This document shows positions 9,065 to 19,300 of a stretch of 64,000 nt of DNA, piece after piece (within the stretch, counting starts at the first letter, position 1; each line of letters begins with the position of its first letter). A model generated the notes under the pieces. It did not search any database. It saw nothing but the letters and a program-made list of their open reading frames with translations, and had not been told where the DNA came from. Source of the stretch: Granulicella aggregans (GTDB taxonomy: Bacteria > Acidobacteriota > Terriglobia > Terriglobales > Acidobacteriaceae); contig NZ_JAGSYE010000003.1 in assembly GCF_025685565.1 (NCBI RefSeq), positions 744,001 to 808,000 on the forward strand, read 5' to 3'. Made by a program: the position numbers and the translations under genes.

Positions 9065-10579
9065 ATGGCAAGCATAAAGGACCGCGCAACCGAAGCCGGC
9101 CTCGGCGTCTTCAACTGGGTCGAGAGCCGGCTCGGTCTCTTCAAGACGGCGTGGGGTTTCGCCTCGCATCCCACGCCGGCGAACAACGCAAGCTGGTGGT
9201 ACGTCTTCGGCAGTGCTGCGACCGTGCTGCTTATTCTGCAAGTGGTAACAGGCATCCTGCTCGCGCTGATCTACAGCCCCACGGCCGGGGATGCGTGGAG
9301 CTCGCTGAACGTCCTGAACCACAACATCGCGCTGGGCTGGTACGTGCGCGCGCTGCATGGCTGGGGATCGGACTTCATGATCGCCATCGTGCTCATCCAC
9401 ATGGTGCAGGTCTTCCTCTTCGGCGCGTTCAAGTTTCCACGCGAACTTACGTGGATCGTCGGTGTCCTGCTTCTGCTGCTGACGCTGGGCATGGCGTTCA
9501 CTGGCCAGGTGATGCGCTTCGACCAGGACGCCTACTGGGGTCTCGGCATCGGTGCTTCGATCTCTTCGCGTGTGCCGTTCATTGGAGCACCGCTGGTGCA
9601 CCTCGTCCTCGGCGGGCCTACTATCGGAGCGGCTACGCTCTCACGATTCTTCACGCTGCACGTCTTTGTCATCCCTGGCATTCTGCTGGCCTCTGTCGGG
9701 GTGCATATCTGGATGACACTCTTCCACGGCGTCAGCGACTGGCCTGTGCCCGGTCGCATCGTTCGCAAAGAGACCTACGTGAAGGAGTACCACGAACTGA
9801 CGGCGAAGACCGGCATCCCCTTCGTTCCCGATGCCGCATGGAAGGATGCGGTCTTTGCTGCCGCGATCATCTTCGCCGTAATGGCTTGCGCCTTCTTCTT
9901 CGGCCCGTTCGGGCCTGGTGGCCCGCCTGATCCAACGATCATCCAGACCGCTCCCAAGCCTGACTACTTCTTCCTCTGGATCTACGCGGTGCTGGCCTTC
10001 CTTCCGCCGTCGATCGAGACGCCCGTCATGCTCGTCGCCCCGGTGATTGGCATCGCAGCGATGCTGCTTCTTCCCCTGGTCTCCGGCGAGGGCGAACGCC
10101 ACTGGGCCAAGCGCCCGGTCGCTGTGCTGATGGTCTCGGTGATCGCGGTCTCGCTCGGCATCTTTACGCACCTTGGAACGTACACGCCTTGGAGTCCCAT
10201 CATGAACGCGTGGTCGAGCGACCCGGTTCCGGCGAAGTTTCTCGCGCACCGCACGCCACTGGAGCGCCAGGGCGCGATCGTGCTGCAGAACAAGCAGTGC
10301 CGCAACTGCCACGCGCTCGATGGTGTTGGCGGGGAGCGTGGTCCGGCGCTCGATGACGTTGCCTCGCGCATGACGGAAGACCAGATCATTCGCCAGGTGT
10401 TGCAGGGCGGAGGTAACATGCCGGCCTACGGCAATGCGCTGAATCCATCGGAGACGAAGGCACTGACGCAGTTCCTTGAGAGCCTGCGCGGTAACGACCT
10501 CGCACCCGCGATCGACGCTTCGCGCGAACTCACCAAGACCAGCGAGATGAAGGCTCCCGCAGAACCGGCCAGGCACTAG
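9065..10579 (+). CDS. qcrB: Cytochrome b fused to a C-terminal cytochrome c
   Basis: This 504-residue quinol-oxidising subunit has the two-heme cytochrome b core: His pairs in RALHGWG...VLIHMVQVF and RFFTLHVF...GVHIWM, and GPPDP-type segments near the b/IV junction. The second half has three or four further helices. A cytochrome c domain closes the protein (CRNCHALDGVGG at about residue 411, GGNMPAYG for the Met ligand). The fusion gives a second membrane-attached c heme to pass electrons on. GAGGAGG overlaps the end of the Rieske gene and precedes ATG 9065. It completes a bc-type module inside the oxidase operon. Confidence 0.93.
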   Translation: MASIKDRATEAGLGVFNWVESRLGLFKTAWGFASHPTPANNASWWYVFGSAATVLLILQVVTGILLALIYSPTAGDAWSSLNVLNHNIALGWYVRALHGWGSDFMIAIVLIHMVQVFLFGAFKFPRELTWIVGVLLLLLTLGMAFTGQVMRFDQDAYWGLGIGASISSRVPFIGAPLVHLVLGGPTIGAATLSRFFTLHVFVIPGILLASVGVHIWMTLFHGVSDWPVPGRIVRKETYVKEYHELTAKTGIPFVPDAAWKDAVFAAAIIFAVMACAFFFGPFGPGGPPDPTIIQTAPKPDYFFLWIYAVLAFLPPSIETPVMLVAPVIGIAAMLLLPLVSGEGERHWAKRPVAVLMVSVIAVSLGIFTHLGTYTPWSPIMNAWSSDPVPAKFLAHRTPLERQGAIVLQNKQCRNCHALDGVGGERGPALDDVASRMTEDQIIRQVLQGGGNMPAYGNALNPSETKALTQFLESLRGNDLAPAIDASRELTKTSEMKAPAEPARH

Positions 10580-10583
10580 AGGC

Positions 10584-11423
10584 ATGTCCGATGCTGCACT
10601 TGCTGTCTTTCGCGCATGGGAGCTTCCGGTCTGGCTGACCGCCTCAATCGTGCTTACGGGCGTGATCTATGTGCGCGGCTGGATCGTCATTCGCAGGTCG
10701 CGACCGCAGCAGTTCGGGATTGATCAACTCGGGTTCTTTTTTGCCGGGCTGGTGGTGTTGTGGCTGTCTATCGCTTCGCCTATGGACGGCTTCGCCGACA
10801 CCATGCTGACGGCACACATGATCGAACACCTGATGCTGATGTCAGTGATACCGCCGCTCCTGCTGCTAGGCCTTCCCGCAGTGCCGCTGCTGCGTGGCCT
10901 GCCTCGTACAGTGGTGAAGTTTGTGGCCGCGCCGCTGATCCGCGCCCGTCCTCTACGCCGGTTCAGCCACTGGCTGGTGACGCCGCTCGTCGGCTTCCTG
11001 GCGATGAACATCGCGTTCCTCGGCTGGCACGTTCCCGCCGCGTACGACTTCGCGCTGGAGCACGAGTTCTGGCACGATGTCGAACACATCTGCTTCCTGC
11101 TCACATCCATTCTCTTCTGGCACTGCATCATTCGACCGTGGCCGACGAAGTCTGGCCGTCGCGACTGGGACGTCATCGTGTACATCTTGATGGCGGAGTC
11201 GATCAATACCCTGCTCTGTGCCTTCCTCGCGTTCTGCGGGCGGCCGGTGTACCAGTTCTACTTCACCACGACGAACCCTTTCGGCATGGCTGCGGTCGAA
11301 GACCAGACTCTCGGCGCGGTCATCATGTGGGTGCTGGGATCGTTCGCGTTTATGATTCCCGCCATGGGCATCACGATCGAGTTACTGAGCGGCAACAGGC
11401 GGCCATTAACTCGTCATCGCTAA
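10584..11423 (+). CDS. ctaG: Cytochrome c oxidase assembly factor, CtaG_caa3 family
   Basis: The 279-residue polytopic membrane protein has about seven helices and the His-rich signatures of the Bacillus-type CtaG family: MLTAHMIEHLMLM, FLGWHVPAAYDFALEHEFWHDVEH and SILFWHCI. The family is needed for active caa3 oxidase, probably in CuB or metal handling. It starts 4 bp after the cytochrome b gene and is the last gene of the operon. The Shine-Dalgarno (AGAGG) is very close to ATG 10584, so the start is less certain than the call. Confidence 0.9.
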   Translation: MSDAALAVFRAWELPVWLTASIVLTGVIYVRGWIVIRRSRPQQFGIDQLGFFFAGLVVLWLSIASPMDGFADTMLTAHMIEHLMLMSVIPPLLLLGLPAVPLLRGLPRTVVKFVAAPLIRARPLRRFSHWLVTPLVGFLAMNIAFLGWHVPAAYDFALEHEFWHDVEHICFLLTSILFWHCIIRPWPTKSGRRDWDVIVYILMAESINTLLCAFLAFCGRPVYQFYFTTTNPFGMAAVEDQTLGAVIMWVLGSFAFMIPAMGITIELLSGNRRPLTRHR

Positions 11424-11665
11424 TCTTCCTCATGCCGTCTTTACTCTTTGATTGAGCCTCTTGCAGAAGGCAAGCCGCCCGCGGCCGGCGGGAAATCCCC
11501 TGTCGAAATGGCACTTTCGTTGCATCTCGACTAACTATCGTTGATCGTTCGCCGTGCCATGCTGAAGCTATACTCGCGAAACTGACAGCGCATGCGAGCG
11601 CGTTGGTCATCTGCTGCCATGCAAGACTTCGCGGGATCTTCCGCATGAACCATTTGGAGGCGAGA
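11424..11665 (+). promoter_or_regulatory. Intergenic region with -10-like TATACT for the DUF1800 gene
   Basis: This 242-bp gap follows ctaG. CCCGCggccgGCGGG at 11478-11492 is a small GC hairpin without a U-run, at best a weak terminator. TATACT at 11569-11574 is a good -10 hexamer, giving a start near 11581; the matching -35 (about 11546-11552) is poor. No further gene is seen. Confidence 0.35.
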
Positions 11666-14500
11666 GTGCTGCAACGGAACCTCAAGATTCGATCACTGCA
11701 ACCTCATCTGATCGCCTGCATGCTCCTGATCGCCGCGCTTTCGCTCAGCGGCTGTGCCACAGGGCTCGCTCCCGGCTTTGCATCGTATATCGCTTCCCCG
11801 ACGAATACTCTGCGCGTCAACCAGACCGTACAGCTTGCGAACAACGCGGCCTTTACGGGATCGCCCATGGTCTATTCAGTCAATGGCGTTGTCGGCGGTA
11901 ACGACAAGCTCGGGACGGTGGATAGCAACGGGGTCTATACCGCTCCCGCGATCGTTCCAGTCCCCAGCAATACCGTGGTGATCACGGCGCAGGCGACGAA
12001 CTATCCGAAGGACACGCCGGGCTCGGTCACGCTGAATGTATGGAATCCGATTCCGATTATCGGCTCGGCCACGCCCGCCAACTTTGCAGAGGGCACTCAG
12101 CTCGTCACGGTCACAGGCTCGCAGTTCGTCTACGGCTCGCAGATCTTCTGGAATGGCGTCGCGGTACCCACGACTTATGTTTCATCGACTGAGCTTGCCG
12201 CGACGCTGGCCGCGCCGACACCAGGCAACTACGGCATCCACGTCACCAACCCAGATCCCGGCTCCGCTCAATCGTACGACCTCTCGGAGTTGGTAAAGCC
12301 GGGCCAGGTAACGCTGGCCGTGCAGACCAACGAGACCACGGTCCGCGTGACCAACAGCCTCTACCTTGGCGTGTCGGTGAACGGAACGAGCAATACCGGG
12401 CTTACGTGGAAGATCAACGGCATGGCGCAGGGCAACGCGGTGATCGGCACGATCGCTCCGGGCCAGTCTGGCGGCGTGATGTACACCGCCCCCGCGGTGG
12501 TTCCTACGCCCAACAATATCGTCCAGTTGACGGCAACCAGTGTCGACGACCCAACTGTCTCGATCAGCCAGAATATCTCCGTGTTCAATCCGGTCCCGAT
12601 CCTCAATTCGGCGACGCCGATGGCCTTCGACCCCGGCCCCGCCACGGTGGTGCTGCAAGGCAGCGCATTCATCACCGGAGCGACTGTGCTTGCAAATGGC
12701 GTGCCGGTGCCGACGACGTTCAACAGTGGCAACCAACTCACCGCAAGCCTAAACCTCACCGATCCCCGCAACCTCGACCTCCAGGTATTGAACCCCAGCC
12801 CCGGCCCGGCGACCTCTACCGACCTGATCGCGCAGATCAATGGCACACCCTCGACGCTCGCCGTCTCGTCTACCGACGCTTCACGCTTCCTCGAGCAGGC
12901 CACCTTCGGAGCGACCGATGGCGACATTCATCATCTCTCGAAGGTCGGCTACCTGGAGTGGTTCAGCGAACAGTTTCTGACCCAACCTACGCTGCACATG
13001 ACCGACGTTGAAGAGAAGTTGATGATCAACAATCCCGCATGCGCGGCCAACGATGTGACGTGCAACGCCGCGCTCTTCACGCAGAACGGGAATGGCCAGA
13101 ACTACGTCGCGGAATCGTTCTATCAGCAGGCGATGGCCGGTAACGACCAGCTTCGGCAGCGCGTGAAGTACTCGCTTTCGGAGATGTTCGTCATCTCCAG
13201 CACCAACGGCGCCGTGGGCAACATGCCGCGCGGCACCGCTGACTACTACGACATGCTGGGCCGGGACGCCTTCGGTAACTTCCGCCAGCTCCTCGAAGAC
13301 GTGACCCTGCACCCGATGATGGGAGAGTTTCTCTCCATGCAGGGCAACGACAAGGGCGATGCGAATCGCGACCCCGACGAGAACTATGCGCGCGAGGTGA
13401 TGCAGCTTCTGACGATCGGGCTGTATCAGTTGAATCCGGATGGGACGCAGAAGCTCGACGCAACGGGCAATACCATCCCCACCTACTCGAACGTGGATGT
13501 GATGGGGCTGGCCAAGGTATTTACCGGATGGAGTTGGAACGTGCCGGGTGATTCCAGCGACAAAGCCTGGTCCAACTGCTGCTACTACGTGGGTCCGGGC
13601 TTCGGTGAAGACATCCTGCCAATGCAGCCGTTCCCCGGCCACCACTCGACGGACTCCAAGAGCTTCCTTGGAGTGAGCATCGCGGCAAGCTCGAACCCCG
13701 ATCCCGTGGGCGACCTGAAGATCGCGCTGGACACGCTCTTCAACCATCCGAACCTGCCGCCGTTCTTCGCCAAGCAGATGATCCAGCACCTGGTAACCAG
13801 CAACCCCAGCCCAGCATATGTGGGACGCGTGGCCGCTGTATTCATCGACAACGGGCAAGGCGTGCGGGGCGATATGAAGGCCGTCATCCAAGCGATCCTG
13901 CTGGACGATGAGGCGCGGAATGCCACTACTGCGGCGGACAATGTCGGCTACGGCAAGGTCCGCGAGCCGATGCTGAAGTACATCGAGTGGGCGCGCGCCT
14001 TCACGGCGCAGTCGCGCGACGGCGTCTACAACATGGGCGACGTGGAAGATCCCGTCTACGGCATCGGGCAGATGACGCTGCGTTCGCCGAGCGTCTTCAA
14101 CTGGTTCGCTCCCGGATTCTCGCCTCCTGGCACCAGCATCGTGAATGCGGGGCTAGTAGCTCCGGAGATGGAGATCACGAACGTCTCCACGGTAGTTGGC
14201 TACATGAACTTCATGCAGTCGGCGATCAGCGCGGATGCGCACAATGGTGTCGATGTCTATTCGAGCTACTCGACCGAAGTTGGGCTCGCTGCTACACCCG
14301 ATGCGCTGATGGACCGGCTCAACCTGCTGCTGATGGCCGGGCAGATGGACGGATCGCTGCGCAGCAAGATCATCGGCGCGATCTCGTCGATCGACATACC
14401 GAGCGGCGACCAGGAAGCGATCGATGCGGCGCTGCTTAATCGAGTGAAGCTGGCGGTGTATCTGACCATGGCGTCGCCGGCGTTCAATGCGCAGTTTTAG
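11666..14500 (+). CDS. DUF1800 lipoprotein with IPT/TIG-like repeats
   Basis: The start is taken as GTG 11666 because GGAGG lies five bases before it (11656-11660) and the product then begins with a clean lipoprotein signal ending LSGC; ATG 11645 in the same frame lacks this. Residues about 25-390 contain Ig-like and IPT/TIG-like repeats (PIPIIGSATPANF and PVPILNSATPMAF start two of them). From about 395 (RFLEQATFGATDGDI) to the end is a DUF1800 domain of about 540 residues, with the conserved YAREVMQLLTIGL segment. DUF1800 proteins are secreted, of unknown activity, and are nearly always paired with a DUF1501 protein, as here. Likely acts at the cell surface. Confidence 0.88.
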   Translation: MLQRNLKIRSLQPHLIACMLLIAALSLSGCATGLAPGFASYIASPTNTLRVNQTVQLANNAAFTGSPMVYSVNGVVGGNDKLGTVDSNGVYTAPAIVPVPSNTVVITAQATNYPKDTPGSVTLNVWNPIPIIGSATPANFAEGTQLVTVTGSQFVYGSQIFWNGVAVPTTYVSSTELAATLAAPTPGNYGIHVTNPDPGSAQSYDLSELVKPGQVTLAVQTNETTVRVTNSLYLGVSVNGTSNTGLTWKINGMAQGNAVIGTIAPGQSGGVMYTAPAVVPTPNNIVQLTATSVDDPTVSISQNISVFNPVPILNSATPMAFDPGPATVVLQGSAFITGATVLANGVPVPTTFNSGNQLTASLNLTDPRNLDLQVLNPSPGPATSTDLIAQINGTPSTLAVSSTDASRFLEQATFGATDGDIHHLSKVGYLEWFSEQFLTQPTLHMTDVEEKLMINNPACAANDVTCNAALFTQNGNGQNYVAESFYQQAMAGNDQLRQRVKYSLSEMFVISSTNGAVGNMPRGTADYYDMLGRDAFGNFRQLLEDVTLHPMMGEFLSMQGNDKGDANRDPDENYAREVMQLLTIGLYQLNPDGTQKLDATGNTIPTYSNVDVMGLAKVFTGWSWNVPGDSSDKAWSNCCYYVGPGFGEDILPMQPFPGHHSTDSKSFLGVSIAASSNPDPVGDLKIALDTLFNHPNLPPFFAKQMIQHLVTSNPSPAYVGRVAAVFIDNGQGVRGDMKAVIQAILLDDEARNATTAADNVGYGKVREPMLKYIEWARAFTAQSRDGVYNMGDVEDPVYGIGQMTLRSPSVFNWFAPGFSPPGTSIVNAGLVAPEMEITNVSTVVGYMNFMQSAISADAHNGVDVYSSYSTEVGLAATPDALMDRLNLLLMAGQMDGSLRSKIIGAISSIDIPSGDQEAIDAALLNRVKLAVYLTMASPAFNAQF

Positions 14501-14550
14501 TGAAGCAGCAAGTTAGCTGATATCGAGTTAGCGGATAGCGGAGACAGGAT

Positions 14551-15993
14551 ATGAAGATGATGAATAAGCGGCAGCAATCAAGACGGCAGTTCCTCCGCAC
14601 CGCCTCCATGGCGTCGATGGCCGGCCTCACCGTCAGCCCCTTCCTGCTTGAGCTGAACTCGGTCGCGGCGATGGCGCAGCAGTCGGGCACGCCGGACTAT
14701 AAGGCACTGGTCTGCATCTTCCTGTCGGGCGGCAATGATGGCCATGGAACTGTCATCGCGACGGACGCTGAATCCTTTGCGTCGTTCACGCAGGCGCGCT
14801 CGGGAGCTCCGGGCCTTGCTTATCCGCAGAGCAGTCTTCTGCCGGTCACGTTGAAGACGCCGCAGAGCGGTCGTACCTTCGGACTGAACCCGAACCTTAC
14901 CGGCGTGCAGAACCTCTTCAACGCTGGGCGCGCCGCCATTATCTCGAACACCGGCACGCTGATCGCTCCGGTCACCAAGGCGCAGATCCAGGCGAACTCC
15001 GTGCCTCTGCCCGCGTCGCTCTACTCGCACTTCGATCAATCGGCTGCATGGCAGGCGATCACGGCCACCAGCGGCAGCGCTGTGCATGAGGGCTGGGGCG
15101 GCGCTATCGCCGACATTCTCGGCAGCCAGAACGCCAACTCCAATGCTGCCTTCACCTGCATCTCCACCGCCGGCACCGCGCTTTTTCTCTCCGGCGAGAA
15201 CACCTACCAGCTGAACGTCACCTCGGCAGGCCCGATCCCCATCTATGGTCTTTCGAACCCCATCTTCGGCACCTCGGCGGGAACGTCAGCGCTCTCGTCG
15301 ATCCTGAGCGCGGACGAGACCAACCTCTTCGCCAAGGAGTACGAAGCGGTCGTGCAGCGGTCGATTGCGGCGCAGGCGACGCTTGCCACTTGCATGCTTC
15401 CCGCTGGACCGACGGGCGTGGCGAACCCGCCGCAGTATCTCGATCCCACCACGAACAAGCTCACCGACAATCCCCTTGCCAGCTCGCTCCAGACCGTTGC
15501 CCGCATCATTGGCGGACGAGCCGGTCTTGGCGTGACACGGCAGATCTTTTACGTGCAGCTTGGCGGCTTCGACATGCACGACAACCAAGCACCGCAGCAT
15601 GCACGGTTGCTGACGCAGCTTGGGTCGGCGCTTGAGTACTTCGATTCCATAATGACGACGGCTGGTCTGGGAAACAACGTGACCGCCTTCACCGCATCGG
15701 ACTTCGGTCGCACCCTGACCGCGAACAGCGACGGCACCGACCACGGCTGGGGCAGCCACCACTTCGTGACCGGCGGCGCGGTGAACGGGCAGGACATGTA
15801 TGGCCAGTACCCAGTGGTCGGCTCGAACCAGGCGAACGATATGGGTGCGGGACGACTGATCCCGACGGTCTCGATCGAGCAGTACGCGGGAACACTGGCG
15901 AAGTGGTTTGGACTCTCCGACGGCCAGATACGATCCGTCTTTCCAAACTTCGGCAACTTCGGCTCGAACCCGTACATGAACTTCATGGCCTAG
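14551..15993 (+). CDS. DUF1501 protein with Tat signal
   Basis: The N-terminus SRRQFLRTASMASMAG is a twin-arginine signal, so the folded protein is exported. The 480-residue body is DUF1501, an alkaline-phosphatase/sulfatase-like fold: FLSGGNDGHG near the N-terminus, GGFDMHDNQ in the middle and DFGRTLTANSDGTDHGWGSHHF in two parts near residue 390 are the conserved metal-site-like segments. It follows the DUF1800 gene by 50 bp, the usual partner order. Reaction and substrate are unknown for the family. Other in-frame ATGs at 14557 and 14560 are possible starts. Confidence 0.9.
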   Translation: MKMMNKRQQSRRQFLRTASMASMAGLTVSPFLLELNSVAAMAQQSGTPDYKALVCIFLSGGNDGHGTVIATDAESFASFTQARSGAPGLAYPQSSLLPVTLKTPQSGRTFGLNPNLTGVQNLFNAGRAAIISNTGTLIAPVTKAQIQANSVPLPASLYSHFDQSAAWQAITATSGSAVHEGWGGAIADILGSQNANSNAAFTCISTAGTALFLSGENTYQLNVTSAGPIPIYGLSNPIFGTSAGTSALSSILSADETNLFAKEYEAVVQRSIAAQATLATCMLPAGPTGVANPPQYLDPTTNKLTDNPLASSLQTVARIIGGRAGLGVTRQIFYVQLGGFDMHDNQAPQHARLLTQLGSALEYFDSIMTTAGLGNNVTAFTASDFGRTLTANSDGTDHGWGSHHFVTGGAVNGQDMYGQYPVVGSNQANDMGAGRLIPTVSIEQYAGTLAKWFGLSDGQIRSVFPNFGNFGSNPYMNFMA

Positions 15994-16358
15994 CGAGCAG
16001 GCTCGCACCTGGTGCGTCTGCCATTCGGCGGCAGCGTCGCTCTGCGCGGTTGCGCTCGAAGCAACAAAGCGTTCGCGATTTGAATACGACCTGCGGCCCG
16101 CTTTCAGCGGATCAACAAGGAGTGGAATTCAACGGCGAAAAGTGCCGAATTGCGCCCGAAAAGCGCGATTGTAACCACCATTTCACCTCCCGTTCACAAC
16201 TCCGCAAGTAGACTCCACTCACTACGAAGCAAGCCTTTCTCCTTCAGACACTGGACCGATGGTCCACACGTGTGTCTCGTCTTCCACGATTCCGTGCCAG
16301 AGCCGTTCAAGACCCAAAACGACGCCACGCAGATCGAAGCACTTCCGAGAGGTCCATC
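15994..16358 (+). promoter_or_regulatory. Intergenic leader of the TonB receptor gene
   Basis: No gene is supported in these 365 bp. A -10-like TAGACT lies at 16209-16214, the same hexamer as before coxB, giving a start near 16221 and a leader of about 140 nt. The -35 region is not recognisable. The Shine-Dalgarno GAGAGG is at 16347-16352. Confidence 0.3.
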
Positions 16359-19300
16359 ATGCCAAGTCACATCGCCGCGCGCGCGAAATCAGTTTCCTTC
16401 CCCATCTACGCAGCTCTCGTACTCTTTGCCGCCTCGCTCTTCACGAGCGGGGTCTCGGTCGCCCAGTCGACCTTTGGCTCGATCATCGGCACGGTAACAG
16501 ACTCAAAGGGTGCAGTCATCGTCGGCGCACAGGTAGAGGCGAAGGCGACCACCACCGGCGTCGTCCGCTCCTCGATGACGGACGGGCACGGCGACTTCTC
16601 GCTGGTCAACCTCGATGCCGGCGTCTACACGGTGACGGTCACGTCGCCGGGCTTTGAAGCGCGCCGCTTCGACGAAGTCCACCTGTTGGCTCGCGAGACG
16701 GTACGGGTCGATCCATCGCTGAAAGTTGGCACAGACACGCAGGCGGTCGAGGTGACCGCGGGCGCTCAGCCGATCGACGTCGACCTCACCCTGTCGGACT
16801 CGAAGTCCGGGCAGCAGATCAGCGAGCTGGCGCTGAACTTCCGCGCCTCCAACACACCAAGCCCGATCATCGTGGCGAACCTTGCGCCCCAGGTGCAGCC
16901 TGATCAGAGCGGCAACATCTCCATCGCTGGCGGATTGCCCAACGAGACCTCGTTCTCGCTCGATGGCATCTCGACGCAGAACGTCCGCAACGGCGGACCG
17001 AACAAGGACCTCTTCCCTTCGGTCGAATCCATCGCGGAGTTCAAGGTCAACTCCGGCAGCAATAATGCCGAGTTCGGCCAGGTCAGCGACCTTACCGTCA
17101 TCTCCAAGCAGGGATCCAACCAGTACCACGGGGCGGCCTTCTACTTCACTCAGAATGCGGCCTTCAACGCGGCTGATCCCTATGTCCACCAGGTTCTGCC
17201 CGTCGTTGCGAACGACTTCGGCGGCGTCCTCGGCGGCCCGGTTTCCATTCCCCACTTCTACAACGGCAAGGACAAGACCTTCTTCTTCGTCGACTACGAA
17301 GGTGTTCGCCGTCCCCAGTCAGTCGCAAGCTTCGAGATTCTGCCCTCGCTCGCACAGCGGGCGGGTCACCTGGCCGGTCCGGTCTTGAACCCGTGCACGG
17401 GCGCTATCACCAACGACGTGAGCAACTGCATCAATCCCGCCTCGGCGAAAGCGCTTGCCGCTTACTTCCCGCTGCCCAACGCCAACGTTACGGGTAACGA
17501 CGCTATCAGCCAGTTCACGTTGCCTGGCGACTATAACCAGAACGGCTTCGACGTCCGCGGCGATCAGGTGGTCAACTCCAGACAGAAGGTCTACGCCCGC
17601 TACACCTACAAGAAGATCACCAACTCGGGGAACAACGGCGACAGCAACTACAATCCGCAGCTCGGTCTCTTCACCAACACCGAGGATCTGAAGAACCTCG
17701 CCGGATCGTGGAACTACATCGTCACTCCGAAGATCGTCAACGAGTTCCGCGCCGGCTTCACCTTCGTCAACACCGCTGCCGTCTATCCCGCCGCCGCGCA
17801 GGGCGGAGCCACCGACGTCAGCATTGGCATCGGCAACCTGCCGCCAGTGCCTTCAAGCGGCGGAGCGTCCAACTTCCAGGTCGGCAACTATGTGGACCCC
17901 AACGGCGGAGTCGCCGGAAACGCCGGCACCAATGGCGTCGGACGCCCGCGCCACGTGCAGCAGCACATCTATGAGCTCGGCGACAACGTCACGCTGCTCG
18001 AAGGGACTCACAGTCTGAAGGCCGGCTTCAGCTACGTGCGCAACTCCTACATCGACCAGATCACCTTCACCAACGGCGACGAGTTCGGCGACTACTACTA
18101 TGCCGGCCTGCTCGGGGACCCGCTTGCGGACTTTCTGACCGGCGTCGTTACCGAAGCCGACTACGCGCAGAACGGTCCTGACGGACAGCCCTTCGCCTCG
18201 CACTACGGCTTCTTCGCGCAGGACGACTGGAAGGCGACCAAGAAGCTCACCATCAGCTACGGATTCCGCTATGAGATCAATCCGCCCTTCAACGACAAGA
18301 CCAACCAGCTTGGCCAGTTCGATCGCAACTACCCCGGCGGTCGCCTGATTACCCAGGGAGCGAAGGGGCTCGCCCTGGTCTCCCCAAGCTGGCGCGCACA
18401 GGTCGGCAATACGCCCTTTGTGACCAATGATGCGGTCGGCCTTCCCATCACGCTGCGCAACACCTACTACGGCAACTATCAGCCACGGCTCGGTCTAGCC
18501 TATGACGTCTACGGCGACGGCAAGACGGTAGCCAAGGCCCACGTCGGAAGCTACTCGGTTCCTGTTCTGGGTGCGGTGCTCTACTCTCTGCTCGGGGTGA
18601 ACACCAGCAACTTTCCGGAGTTCATCACCTCGGCGGCAAATCCGCTGACCTTCCCGAACGTCTTCGGTGCATCCGGCACCTACCCGATCAACTGCAACAG
18701 TCCCTCGACGCTTCCCGCTGGAGCTACTGCCGGTTCCGCCAGCTGCCCCGGCTACCGCCGCGCCAACGCCGAGAACCTTAAAGACCCCCGCGTGATTCAG
18801 TGGAACGCCTCGGTCGAGCAGGAGTTTTCGCACAGCACTGTGCTTCGCTTGCAGTACACCGGCTCGCACACGACGCAGCTCATCTACAGCCCGGACCTCA
18901 ACCAGGTCCAGCCCAACACGGCTACCTATACCGAGACCGACGGAACTGTTCTCCATGGCTATGCCGCGCTGACAGCGACACCTGCGCTGCGACAGCAGAA
19001 CCTGAAGTATCCCAACTTCTCCGAGGTCCTCACCCGCGATAACGGCCCCAGCGCCAAGTACGACGCGCTTACCGTGGAAGCGGAGAGGAAGTTCGGACAT
19101 GGCCTTACGTTCAACGCCTCCTACAACTGGGCGCACAACGCCTCGAACGCTCTTGGCTCCGCTCCTTCGAGCCTCATCGGAGACGGCGGCCAAGGCGACA
19201 ACGGCCCCAACACGTTGGACTACTACGACATCCACCGCGACTACGGCAACGTCATCTTCACCCGGCGGAATCGCTTCGTGAACACCTTCAACTACGCGCT

